Part shown: positions 1-13,200 of the stretch, one piece after another
How positions within the stretch are numbered: position 1 is the first letter of the stretch
Layout of the letters: the number at the start of each line of letters is the position of its first letter
Source of the DNA: Sceloporus undulatus
Taxonomy: Eukaryota > Chordata > Lepidosauria > Squamata > Phrynosomatidae
Assembly (NCBI RefSeq): GCF_019175285.1
Contig: NC_056526.1
Coordinates: 123,058,964-123,122,963, forward strand
DNA: 64,000 nt
Direction of reading: 5' to 3'
Translations under genes and position numbers: made by a program
The notes under the pieces: model-generated
Told to the model about the DNA's origin: nothing
The model's database searches: none
What the model saw: the letters and a program-made list of their open reading frames with translations, nothing else

Positions 1-1499
1 CCTTATCTTTCTGTAAAGTATGCAGGTATCTCATTTAATATCATTTGTTTTCTTCAACGTGTTTTATCATATTGGTTTTTTTGGACAAAATTCTCACTGT
101 ACAATAAATGCAGTTAACTGGAGGGGAGCAACAAAGCTTTTCTTCTCCAGATAACACTTTCCTTCTTTGGAAAAGTCACAGTTGCTATTTTGCTGCTGGC
201 AAATTTAGTCTCTCTTATCTGGGCAGATGCTGCATTTCATAGGCCTGTAGAAGTGCTATAGACACCTATTACACAGAAGTAGCTTTACATGATGCATGTA
301 AATCCCATCAGTAACTTTTAAATAATGCTCAGCAAAATGGGTTAATAGTGAGGACACACCAGTAGCGTTATCAGATGTTCTATAACACCTATATACCATC
401 TTTTTTAAAATAAGGAAACAAAACATGCTATTTATTTAGTGCTACACCAGTTCCTTCCTACTACCCCTACTTCAGAAACACAGAAGACAGAACAACTGTG
501 AAGTTAATTTAATAACATAGCTGTTTTCTTCTTCCATCATAATATTCTGATCAGTCAGTCATATTTCCATATCATCAAAAAGCAACAGTATAGCTTATTG
601 GTAATACAATTTCATACCCGTGGGCAGGGAAGTGATAATGTAAGAAAAAACTACTTCAACAAGATGACTTTATGAAGTAGTTGCCAGGGAGAATATTACC
701 TGGAAAGCTTCATGGACAGCTAGACGTGCACCATGATGAATAAAACTACTTACATTTTTAAATGATGCGAAATTTTGTTACAGTTACTTCTTGGCCTTTT
801 AAGAGTTCTGATATATATTTTAAAATGCTAAAAGGTGAAAACCATGGCATTACAAATGCCAGAGCAAAGTATCTGCTCAATTCTACAAGAAAGAATTATT
901 CAGATGTTTTTCACACAGATATATAATTGTTCATTTTCATAAATTGGTACTTCTGGTGAAATTACAATATTTCAAATTTAAATTAGGAGGAACTATTTTC
1001 CTGACTCAAAGTAATGGAAGATTTAATTGACATCCTTCTTTAAAAGCCTTGGCCATCCATCACTCTCCCATCCTTCTTGCTTACACAGTGTGCTCCTTCT
1101 TCTGAGTAGATAAGGAGATTTCAAATTCTCCTATAAGGCAACTGGTATTTTATCACTGTGCATAAGGAAAGTTCTGCCCTGATGTCATGGTCAGGAACTA
1201 ACTTTCTGAGTTAGGAGCACATTTAGGAAACCAGTCAAACAGATATGTGTAAAGGAAATTAAATACACACATTATAAAGATGCACAAGGTAGCTTGAGGT
1301 AGATTAAATTCCAGAAAAACGTAAAAAATATAGTCCTCCTAAATGCTTTTCTTGTATAGGTAAAAAAAAGAAGGAACCATTATAATGCAGTGGCAACATT
1401 TTTGGTTTGAAACCCATGGCTAGCCATGAGGAAATAAATCTTTCTGCCTGTCCCTGACTCGTCATTCAAACTGATTGACTTCACACTAGGATTTGTGAT
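1..1499. other. AT-rich sequence, no gene seen
   Basis: No exon with matching splice sites and no repeat family I recognise. It may be PPAT intron or sequence upstream of the three-SANT gene. Confidence 0.6.
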
Positions 1500-1825
1500 G
1501 TACAGGTTGCTTCCCTTATCATGAATTCTGAAATCGGAAATACTCCAAAAATTAAAACTTTTTTCCTGGGTAAATGACAGCGACAGCTTTGCTTTTGATG
1601 GTTCAATATGCACAAACTTTGTTTCATTCACAAAATAATTTAAAATATTGTCTTTGGGCTATGTGTATAAGGTGTATATGAAACATAAATGAATGTTTAG
1701 ACTTGGGTCCCATCTCTAAGATATCTCATTACGTATATGAAAATACAGGTATTCCAAAATCCCCAACACCCAAGATACTTCTAGTTCCAAGCATTTTGGA
1801 TAAAGGAGACTCAACATGTACCAGT
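1500..1825 (-). mobile_element. Tigger/MER2-like DNA transposon relict
   Basis: Shares long blocks with 13735-14010 (AATATTGT, GGGTCCCAT, ACAGGTATTCCAAAAT, AAGCATTTTGGATAA). The end resembles MER2-type Tigger termini. Degenerate, non-coding. Confidence 0.55.
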
Positions 1826-2529
1826 AACAAACAACCATGTGACCTAAACTTCATTTACAATGTCCATGATGGTCAGATATGCAGAGGCTTATCATTACAG
1901 AGAGAAAACTGTACTGAAAAGGTTTGACCATCCTACTTCATCCATTGTGTCTTATCTATACGCTAAGAGAGGAAGAACAATGCAATTTTTTTACAGTGCA
2001 TTTGGAAGGTATAGTGAAGATATAATTCTGTTCAAAACAAATATGTATGACTGTACTTGTTTTTCTTATTCCTGGTGTAGAAAAACTGTTAAATTCAAAG
2101 TAGGGTTTCATAATACTACTTATAATATACAACATTGGATTTATGACTTGGATGGGGGAAAATATGTTCAGCTATGAAGTTTCCATCAGGTTTGCTCCAT
2201 TAAACATGCAATAAATGAGTCTGAGTCCTTTTCAAATTCTTTGACTTAAGTCATACCCACATTTTGTTTTAATGAGACAAGCTTCCTATTTTACCTTGTG
2301 CATTTTGAATGACTGAGCTGACTCTCCATCACTTGTCACAATCCCAGCACTCTCTTGGCCCCTTTGAGAGAAAACAATAACAGTTTAATGCAACAAAACC
2401 ATATCTCATATACTGGCAGTAAAATCATTCTCAGAGCATGAACCCATATGTAGGCAAAATAGAACCATCCATGCAGATTTCAGTAGGCTTTAGGAAATCC
2501 CAAGGTTTGCAGATTTTATTTCTTGAAGA

Positions 2530-2605
2530 ACCCAGGGGGGCAACCCCATTGATTTAATAGGGTTTTCTCAAGTGGAGGTGGTTTTGCCAACTCTGTATAC
2601 TACAC
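2530..2605 (-). mobile_element. Fragment resembling the 5S-SINE body
   Basis: AACCCCATTGATTTAATAGG ... GGAGGTGGTTTTGCCAACTC resembles 8757-8825 of the 5S-derived SINE. No 5S head is present. Confidence 0.35.
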
Positions 2606-2929
2606 ATTAAAGAAACATTCTGACACTGAAGCACATTGTTCTTCAAACCATATAACCCTTAACTAGCCTAGAATTCCTTCTAAGAAAGATTGGGATGGAC
2701 CTCATCTTGATATGCTCCTATCCTTCACTGCAAGAAAAAAGATGTAATTGAAGCTACCACATCCATATTCAGAAATGAAACATGCCCTCTAGTGAGATTA
2801 ATCGCACAAGCATGAAGACATAGACCATAACATCCTTGGATTGTTACTGCTCTTACACCAAAGTCATCAGTGTCATCAGTGGGGGGAAGAGAGAGTGACA
2901 GGTAAGGAATATATAATCAAATAGCAATT

Positions 2930-3430
2930 TCCAGCCTGTGGATAAACATCTTCACTTATTGGTTAAAACTAAATAATAATCCTGGTGGACTGTCACAGCT
3001 AATTTTGGCAGATAACTACAAATGCTCTTGGGAAACAGTTATTTATAAGAAATTGAACCTTAGACTCTCTAGGGATAGCATCCTAAAGTTGGGATTAGAT
3101 CAAGCCAAACTGGTCGTAAGGGAAAGGATTCTGGATATCAAAGGTCAGACTAAAATTGCTGCCTTCTCTAATTATATATTGGTAAAAAATCATATGGTGG
3201 TATCATATCCAGCTTCTTATTTATGTTACAGTACCCAAATTTAGGAGAGCTTTGTCATTAGCTTGGCGTAATGTCCTTCCAACAGCTGTATTAGAAGGGA
3301 AATACAGAAAAATACCTCATGAATCTTGACTTTGTTCTTGCGATACTGGAGCTATAGAAACCCTTGGTCATGTTCGCCTGTACTGTGCTTATCCAGATTT
3401 TTTATCCATGGGGTCAAGCATCTATGGCTT
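2930..3430 (+). mobile_element. Second copy of the same LINE family, 3' part
   Basis: DNYKCSWETVIYKKLNLRL and RERILDIKGQTKIAAFSNYI align with DTHKSSWELAINKKLN and QRMLDIEGQTEIAAIPDY of the 18.7-kb copy. More decayed. Confidence 0.8.
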
Positions 3431-3499
3431 GAGAATATTTTTTTTAAAAGGTACAACTTCTAAATAGCAAACTTTGTTTTTTCATTGTATATTTTCTAC

Positions 3500-3592
3500 C
3501 CCTTGTATTTAATGGAACTTGAGCATCCACGGATTTTGTTATTCAATCTGGGAATCAAATCCCAGCGGATACAAAGAATCCACTGTATAAAA
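3500..3592 (+). mobile_element. Short Tigger-like end fragment
   Basis: GAGCATCCACGGATTTTG ... CCCAGCGGATACAAAG ... CCACTGTA resembles 31040-31126 and 9193-9262. The GGATACxAAGGxCCACTGTA-type end suggests a mariner/Tigger MITE. Fragmentary. Confidence 0.4.
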
Positions 3593-4405
3593 GTGTGCTG
3601 AAAAGCCTATGTTGTCCAAAAATATTATCCTATACAGCTGAAAATTTTCTGGATATTAGATATATTTTTGAACATTTTCAACGCCAATTTGATCTATTTT
3701 TGTTGCTTTATAGTACATTATTGTCCAAACCAAAATAAATGGCTACCTATACGAAATGATTGCTAACACCTTTCAATTTTCAAAATACAAATTATAATTC
3801 TGTTTGCTCTGAGCAGGGGAGGGGAAACATCCGTAAATATGGGGACCCAACCTGGTAAACTTGCATTTCGAACAGCTCAAACCAGTATCCATGCCAGAAT
3901 CACAGATTCAAGAGGCAATCCTAAACAAGTGGAACATATATTTTACTGCAATGAAAGGCAGGCGCTTGGTAGAAAAGACGTTACAGCACCAGGGCGCAAC
4001 GCTATTGCCAGTCAGTCAGAACAAACCAGAGCATGTATTTAGAGCTTTAGCATTCATTACAAAGCAGTGATTATATTTAAAGCGCATTGCATAAGCAGAG
4101 CCCAAGAATGTATTTTTGTACACTTCAGGGTTATGCATCATTTCTGTCAAGCAGAAAACAGCTGATTCCCAGTGCCAATTATTCACATACTTTGTAATCA
4201 TTTGTGCCTGAGCTGCTTTATTTCCCTGCCTCTAATAGGGAACCTGCTTATTTGGCAGTTTCTCAAGTTACTCCCCTCAGGCAGCTTGAGCCAGTAAAAC
4301 TGGATCCTTTCATCTCTGTGGAGCTTACTGACAATCAGCCGTCTGGTTTCCTAGGAAACAAAATCTTGGCTAGAAATAGTGAATCATTTCCAGGTCACTT
4401 TCAAC
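3593..4405. other. Possible 5' region of the three-SANT gene
   Basis: Free of recognisable repeats and somewhat richer in CpG (around 3960-4010 and 4080). Short frames at 3839-4070 have no splice support. AG acceptors before 4355 and 4394 suggest at least one upstream untranslated exon, which I cannot locate. Confidence 0.35.
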
Positions 4406-4784
4406 ATGGAGAGTGGAGGAGGAAGACACTGGACTGAAGAGGAGGTTAAAGCCTTGCTAAGCGTCTGGTCTGAGAAAAGCATCAGAAAGCAACTCCATGG
4501 AACCCTAAGGAATAAAGGGATATTTATTTACATTGCTAAAAGGCTACAGGAGTTGGGGATCTGCAGAGACTGGAAGCAATGTCGTGCAAAGTATAAAAAC
4601 CTGAAATATGAATATAGGACGGTTAAATATGCCCACAACTCAGGGGATGCTACAAAGACCATGAAGTTCTTCCATGAGCTGGATGCCATATTGCAACATG
4701 AACCGGTCCCACAGTTAACAGAGGAAGAAAACAGCAGGTGTTCAGCAAATGACATCATAAGTGCCACCAGGGAGAACAATGAAG
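4406..4784 (+). CDS. Three-SANT gene, coding exon 1 (SANT domain 1)
   Basis: Encodes residues 1-126, opening MESGGGRHWTEEE and running straight into the first Myb/SANT-like domain. The donor GAAG|GTAATA ends the exon in phase 1. The frame is open back to 4355, and AG acceptors lie just before 4355 and 4394, so the exon probably carries some 5' untranslated sequence. A start upstream in an unseen exon is possible. Confidence 0.85.
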
Positions 4785-7178
4785 GTAATAACAAAAAAAG
4801 CTCTATTCCTTATTATCTTTCTCTAAAATACACCTAAGCTTGGTAGGAGGACTCAAGCCCACATCATGCACTACACATGGCACACTTGGTAGAACAAACT
4901 GACTTAATGTGCTTCCTGTGCATCAGTGGGGAGGGGGGATTGGGGGGAGGGAGGTGGTTCTGCTCACTAGAGCTTCTAGAAATACCTAAACCTGGTTAAG
5001 TTAAACTAGCTCTTAGAACTAACTAGATTCATGAAGCCACCTTTCTGTAAAGAGAGGGTGGGGGAACATGACACCAAACAGTAGGGCCCTCCCAAACTTC
5101 TATTGCTTTTTAATAGTGATTTATCTGCAGCAGTTCGTGTCCTGTTTTTGCAGCTGGCTAGCTTAGGAAGAAGACAAAACAATTCTGCATGGAGCAATAA
5201 GATGATGATGCTGGCTTTAAAAGATAACATCTCATGTTCTGTTGGAATTAAAAGGGCCAAAAAGCATGGAAGACATACATTAGAAATAATGAAAATATAT
5301 TATTCCTTTTCAACTATCTATTTCCTCCCCCCCAGCTGCAAGATTTATTAATGGTTAATAAAGAAAACATTTAGAACAGGTACAATGTGGTCCTAAAGTC
5401 ATTTGTAGGTTAAATGTTCAAATGCCACAAAAAGACAGTTTGCTATTTTGGAAGCTGTAATCTTTAACAGAGTTCTGCATGATGGTATATTTCACCCTTT
5501 ACTAATCAGAAAATGAAAACTTAGGAAGGTCAACCATTACCGACTAAACCAGAATGCAAAGGGATTTACTGTTACAAAATAAGGCCATTTGAATATTATT
5601 ATTCCCTAAAGCACTTAAACATCACTTTGTAACAGTGAAATTAAATTTCTTTTAAAAACACCTTTGGGATAGATTTTAAATTGCTGTTATGTTTCATCTT
5701 CTTCTGCATATACTTCATCAAATGTCTGACTGCAATGTGAGGGCCAGAAAAAGCCACCAAATAATCTACCATGCCTTTAAAAATATTTAAAAGTCATTAT
5801 TTAGATATGAAAAAAACCAATAACACCAAAAATATACAGATTATATGTTTAAAAACCACACGTATTGTTTAGATATACTGCCTGATCTTTTGTTCCAGCT
5901 TGAAACACCGCACCTTTCCCTTTTCACTGCCTTTCAGTCACATTCCAATTGCTATACAAATCATGATATTCTAGTATTCAGAGGGGGGCACAGACCTTGT
6001 TCCTTTCCTTTGTGTAAATGGATTACTACTCTGGATGATATTCTGGAGATTTACTGAAAAACACCCCAGTGTTTAATGCATGACCAATATTTCTGAATAC
6101 CGTAAATCTCTTTCTGCCTCTAAAGAAATAAACAAAATCCCAGCCAGACTAAAAGAAGCTTGAAAGAGTTTGCACATAGACTGCCCCCTGTCCCTGCACC
6201 TATTCTCACGGCATCAGTTTCTACTACATCGTTAGATATATTATGCTGAGATATAATGGTTGAACTTTGTGGTTGAGTACAATTTTTAACCCAACTCTCC
6301 TCTTGCAAGTCTAGTGCAAAGATAAGAATTGTGGTCCTCCAGATACGGTTAGGCTTCCAACAGCCATAGTCAGCATAGCCAATGGTCAGGAAATGTGGGC
6401 CTTGCAGTCCAGCAACTATCTCCCCTCATGCAAGCTCTAGTTCAGGGGTAGCAACCCATAGGTAGTGTGTGTGCCTTCAAGTAAGTTCTCAATTACGGCA
6501 ACACTACCATGAGGTTTTCTTGGCAAGATTTGTTCTGAGGTGGTTTGCCATTGCCTTCCCTTGAGGATGAGAGAGTGCGACCTGCCCAAGGCCACCCAGT
6601 GGGTTTCATGGCTCAGTGGGGAATCAAACTCTGGTCTCCAGAGTCATAGTCCAGCACTCAAGCCACTATGCCACAGTACAAGAAGCTAAATAAACCATAA
6701 ACCTTTAAAGCCCTAAATGGCTTGGGCCCGGGTTACTTGAGGGAACGCCTCTCCCTGCATAATCCTCCCCGCACGCTCACATCCACAGGAAAATTTTTAC
6801 TTGACCACCCTAAGGTGAGATTGGTGACAACACAACAACGGGCATTTTCAGCTGTGGCGCCTTCTCTATGGAATGCCCTTCCTGAAGAAGTCCGCCACAT
6901 TAGAACGGTGGAAGCCTTTAAGAAGGCTTTAAAGACTCACCTCTTCCAACAAGCCTACCCTCCTAATTCCATCTAAGATTTTACCTCCCCTATTGTCTTT
7001 GTAGCTCTGTTTTTATGGATTGTTATGCTTTTAACAGTTTTTATCGTATGTTTTTAATGTCATCGGAATTTAATTCTATTTTAATATGTATCTTATGTAG
7101 ATTTTCAATCTTTTTTATTGCTCAGCTAACGACATGTACACCGCTTTGATCGTTGGAAAAGCGGTTAATAAATAAACA

Positions 7179-7230
<52 letters not shown>

Positions 7231-10200
7231 TATTTAGCTTGTCACCTGAACACAAACTTTGCTTCTTGCTCTCAGCCAAGGAACAATCAATAAGTGAGGA
7301 ACAAACCTGATTTACAATCCTAACTTGTAAAGGGAGCAAAAGCCTCATTTGGATGACAATACACTGAACAAACCATTTCTGGTTCTTTTAGTCACTTGTG
7401 ATATTGGGGAGGCAAATGTAGAAGCTAATGGGATGTGTGCATCAGCATGCAGCACATCAGTGGAATGCCATGAATCATGTATTGTGTGAAAATGATCCAA
7501 GGATGCTTGGTCCATGACCTCATGGCAGACAGAAAGTGACAAAACGAATACAATGTGGCTTGACTCTAAAAAGGTTTCCTTTTGCAAGTGGGAGGCCTCT
7601 TCTGACCATGAAAAGACTGTTTTGGATTGGCAGAAGAGCGTTACATTGGAAAGGAAAACCAGAATACAACAATATTGTTCCATCTATGTGCAAATCCTAG
7701 TGCAACCACAGTCGTGCAAAAGCTATTTTTCCCCTCTAGGATTCCCTGCTGTAAGCTTGGTGGGTTTCTGCTAAAGTCAGTCAAATCTGCTGGATAGGCC
7801 TCTCCTAGTGCATTCCTTTGTTATGTAGGCTGCAGGCAACATGTTGCCATGGGAACTAAATAGCCAACTAGTTCTTGATACCATTTTAGGGCAAGGATGA
7901 GAACAATGCAGCCTCCAGATTTTGCATGACTGCATCTCCCAGCAGTCTTCACCACTGGCTATATTGATTTGAACTGATGGGAGCGCCTGCAATGCAATTA
8001 CATCTGGAAGGTTGCATGATCCCCATCTCTGTTTAAGGAAATATTCTGAATAGGATGAAACATCAGAGGAAAGGAAAGGCCTGCCCAGTCCTGCCTCCAG
8101 CAAACAATGTGTGCAGCAATTTGTATGAGTAGCAGACTTCTGTTAAAATGTTTAAGCGGGATCTTCATCTATGCAAAGTATTTGTAAATAAATGCAAACA
8201 TAACAAACTATCAATAAGCCTCCAGTGCCCTCTTTCCAAAGGGAATGAAATTGCACACTGTACCCCCGGAACTTCTTGCTATGCTCAGACCACCCAAGAA
8301 TAATGAAGGCTGCCTGCAGTCTATTTTAGCCACACTTATTTGGGAGTAAGTGAAACAACACATGGAGGGGACCTCTGAGTACATAATGTGCTTGTAAGAG
8401 TCTTTATATTTACAGATGTTTGAATGATAACGGATATAAAAGTAACTTACTTTCCCTATTATAAGAACCTGCAAGTAGTCATAACTAATAACTTCCTGCC
8501 TCTCAATGTTGTTCATGCTCCCAAAAATAAAAATAAAAATTCCAGAGCCTGTTTACTAACTGCTTGTGCAGGAATGCTAATGAACAAAATCATCCTCCTA
8601 ACTCTGTTTCTGGTTGCAACCCTGTATACTGTATGTTTTTTTCCATATAAATTTCCATACATTTTGTCGCTGACAATTAAGATTATAATTCCCAAGTCTT
8701 CTTTTGTAACATTTCTCTCTCTTTCTCTGTATGTGCCTTCAAGCTGCCTCTCAACTTATGGTGACCCCATGAATTTCATTGGGTTTTTAAGGCAAGGAAT
8801 GCTCAGAGGTTGTTTTGCCAGTTCTGTCCTCTGAAATATAGCCTACAGCACTTGGCATCCATTCACATTCTCCCATCCAAGTACTAACTAGTACTGCTCC
8901 TGCTTAGCTTCCAAGATCAGACAGGAGTATTTAGAGTACTCACGTTTCCCCCCTAATTTCCTTTTTAATGGCATTTCAATTGCACAAATCCTGTTAAACA
9001 TAGTCTGTGTGCTTCAGCTATTTCATTTTATGTATTGCTTCATAACTGTGGCACGAGTTAATAATACAGAGTTTGAGTGCCTATGGAGTGCCACATCCCA
9101 TATGATTTAATGGCAGCAACATGAATGTACACAAGCTGAAGTGTGCACTTTTATGTCACTGCCACTGAATAATATGGGTTACCATCATCTGCATTTTTTA
9201 GCATCTGTGGTGATTGGGAAAGGGGGAACCAAACCCCCACTGATACAGAGGGCCCCCTGTACTGAGCTCAGTTAAGAGAGAAAGTACTAGTTAAGAGAAC
9301 AAAGCTAAGGTCCACAGTTATCATCATTATCAATTGGTTATCAGGTGTGACCATGGTGATTATCAAATAGGACTAAAACATGCCTAGTTTGCCAAGAGGT
9401 ATATGGGTAGAATAATCCTACCTTAGAAGCAGATTGTATCATCTTGTTACCCTTTCTTGCCAACAACATCTGATTGCTATTTTAAATAGAAAATTTTGGC
9501 TTGGGTCCAATGATGCCCTGAATAAGCAAAAAGGTCCTTCCATGTACACAAGGGAAATCCCTCTGGTTTTCACTGACTCCCACTGCAACCTGCCATGCTG
9601 CTTCCCACATCAGTCCAGTAAGACTCTAGCATTTGGGCATGGCATGACTGGATTGGAAGAAAGGGCAGAAAAGTCCTGTGCTTCTTTGGACCGTAACCAT
9701 TCTGCAATCTCTACAAATTGACTACAGAAAGACCTATAATTTATTTCTCCATCCTTCCCGTTTTCAATTTTCAAATGGTGAAATATTTTAAAATGTTTTA
9801 TAAGGTTTAAATTTGCAATTTCTGGGACCTAATGAATACACAGGTGAGCCAGTGTGGCATTTGACCATTGGCCTAGGACTCTGAAGATTATGCTTTGCTT
9901 CCCTGCTTGGCCATGGAAAGTCCATTGGAAACCACACTCTCAGCCCCAGAAACCCTGTGAGAGGGTCGCCATAAATCAGAAATGACTTTAAGGCACACAG
10001 CAACAACAACAAACAGCTAAAAAGACAAATAAATTGGTCCTAGAGCAAATCAAACCTGAACTCTCCCTAGAAACCAACATGAGACTGTCATACTTTGGCC
10101 TTATCATGAGAAGACATGGCTCACTAGAAAAGACAACAGTGCTTCGTAAGGAAGAACGCAGTAGGAAAAGAGGAAGACCACATCCTACATGGATAGACTC

Positions 10201-13200
10201 AATCAAGGCCCTGAGCCTATAAGACCTGAACAGGGCTGTTAAAGATAGAGTGACTTGGAGGTCTCTCATTCATGGGGTCAAAGTTGATGGCAGTTAACAA
10301 CAACAAACGCTAGACCAGTAGGTTTATTGGTTTGTGTCATTTTTGTGGTTTCAGCATAGTTTTGCCTTAGGAATATCTATTCTATAAGTATTGAACTATA
10401 TTACATATTTCAACATGGTTTATGCATTTCCTACATAAAATAATGTTGTTTTTACATCTTCCAGGTGAAGTCTCAGTTACACTGGACGATGAGGAAGATG
10501 CTCCTACAAATCCGCTACTTTTTATTTCCCACTGCAGGCCCATTCAGTTAGGTAATGAGTGTGCATGCGTGTGTGTGAGAGAGAGTGTGTGTACTGTTTC
10601 AGATGTGAAATAACAATTGTGTATTGTCCGGACTAAAAAGAAATATGTTGGAAAGCCTGAAGAGTTTATACTTAAGATTTTGGATTGTTTTCTGGGGAAA
10701 ATATTTTATTCTCCGGAAGTTCCAAATTTGGCAGGGACTGTCCTGATTAACTCTCTGCCAATTCCATCTTTTTAAAAGGTGCAAAGCCTGAAACACAAGG
10801 GTCAAATAAGGGGCATATTGGGTGCTTTCGGGGCATGGCATTCAAACATCACCACCCCCAAACCATCTGGAAGTTGTTTCAAGGCCGCTTAAGGCAGTTC
10901 GAAGCTGGCCCAAAAAGGAGCTGCAAAAAGCCGCGTTCCTGGAGCAATTGGGGCCAGAGCGGCCTCTTGCTACCGTTTTTACCCCATCTGCTTCCCCCCC
11001 CCCCCAAGTTTCTCTCTTCTCCTCCCACTTTCCTCCATTGTCCTCAGGTTAATTCAGTTCTTGCAAACTGAGTCCAAAGTGCAAAAATAGTTTGCACTCT
11101 GAACTGGAGACAAGGAGGAGAGGGTGGAATCTTGCTCTTCCCTGTAGGTAGGCAAAATCAAACAGCTGCAGCCTTTCCCAGCGTGTGTGTTCTTCCTCAT
11201 TAATAACTTTGGGTGTTTTTACCAGACTCAGATGTTGCTGAGTGACACCCAGTTCTGATTTGTGAAATGCTGGAGGGTGTGAAATATAAAGCAAGATTAT
11301 GCATTCTGTGAGTTAATGCACTGTCTTGATGAAATTTTAGAACATGTGTATGGAAGTTAAGAATTAAACCCAAAGTTTAATTTATCAGTGTGCTTTTAAG
11401 GCTATGAAAAATGTACTCAATTGGCTGAGATCCAGACAAGCCCATTGATGTGTACAGCACACTTCTTTTGCATAAGAGATGGTTCCCTGCCCTTTTATTT
11501 TTTCTCTCTGAAAACAGCCTCTTCTTGTGCGTTGTAGGAAACCCTCCTGTTTGTGGGGCTTTTTAGAAGGAAAATGAAAAACCTCAATGCAGCTGTGGAG
11601 CTCTTTTAATCTTGATTTTTACATCATTATGTTTAAGTCATAAAAATAAAAAGGGAGGGGAAAAATAAACACAACCACCTTTAAGACAACCTGGTTTATA
11701 TTTTAGCATGAGATTTGATGGCTATCAGTCCACTTCCTCAGACCTGTTGATATTAAAACCACAAGTTTTTAAGAATAGTTAGGGAGTGAGATGGAACAGG
11801 ACACAGAACTTTGCACATTGTGAACCCAGCCATAGATCTTCGACTGTGTGAACTGATACAGCAGGTCTTTCAAGTGGCCAGTAGTCATCTTTTAAAGTAG
11901 TCAGATTCTATTTATTTGTACAGTTGGCCCTCTACTTTCATGACAGTTAGAAGCACAGGATATAGTAACCTCCCCCCCCCCCCCAAATATGTATGTTATA
12001 GGCCATTAGTTGCTATTGGAGAGTGTGGAAACATTTGGTTATGTCCTAGCCAGATGCAGAACAATATCATCATCTACTGAGACCTCCAGAGGACCCTGGA
12101 ACAATTCTGTTTTGCTTTCATAATGCCTGTAATACTGACCTTACATGAGAAGCTTTATATTCAATCTTATACACCAACCTGCCATCTACATTGAGTTTAT
12201 TTTTTAAAAAAAATCCTAAATGTTTCTGGGAAACAAACTAATTAACAGAAACTGTTCTCTTTTACCATCTCTACCTGATCCTGATCCCACCCCACTCAAT
12301 GCAGGTAATACATATCTGTGTCTCTCTCCTATCCTACCTGATGCAAGTAACGCAACCACAACACCAGACCCTTCCAAAAATCTGCCCTTCATTCCATCTG
12401 TAGCAAAGGAAGGGGGAAAGCACTGGACTGTTAATGAAGTTAAAGCTCTAATACGAGTATGGTCAGACAAAAGCATCCAGCAACAACTGGAAGGGGCAGT
12501 GAGAAACAAAAGAATATTTGAACATGTTGCTGCTAGACTCCAAAAAATTGGAATTGAGAAGGACTGGAAGCAGTGCAGGACAAAATATAAAAATCTAAAA
12601 CATGAATATAAGAGTGTAAAAGATGCCCGACACTCAGGCAACACAAGCAAGAATATGATGTTTTTTAAAGAACTGGATGCTATTTTGGGACACAGGAATG
12701 CAGATAAAACAAGCAGATTGGATAATAACAACAATCAGAAGCCTACTGATTGGAGTGAAAAGATGACAGAAAACAATTTAAAAGGTACGAGTTCCAGATA
12801 TCAAAATTATTTGATCGGCTTTACAAAACTACTCACATATAAACATTAGGAAGATGCAACACATTAAAAAATAGTGTATGGGGGGAAATGTGTTTAATAC
12901 ACTCTACAAGTCTAGAGGAAAAGACATTAACATGAAAAGGTCTTTCTTGTACCAAAATTAACAGTGATGTTGAATGGAAAACATTATTTATTTATTTGAT
13001 TTGTATGCCACCTTTCTCCCAGCGTGGGACCCAAGAAAGCTCCCAAAGAAAGTTAGATAGTTTAAAAAAACTTAACAACACATTAAAAAAAAAACAATTT
13101 AAAAATCCATATATTAAACAGTATAAAATCAATTTTAGAACATACAAAAGGTAATAAATAAATGAAACCCCATCCCATCCAATAAAAGCTTGCTTAAACA

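Noticed and set aside
3839-4070. Two overlapping short frames before the first SANT exon
   Set aside because: No splice sites link them in frame to the SANT exon; at most they could lie in untranslated sequence.
4379-4405. Upstream non-ATG start for the first SANT exon
   Set aside because: It begins with GTG; the ATG at 4406 has a good context and directly precedes the domain.
7345-7683. 112-codon - strand frame
   Set aside because: No domain or homologue recognised; composition looks like intronic sequence.
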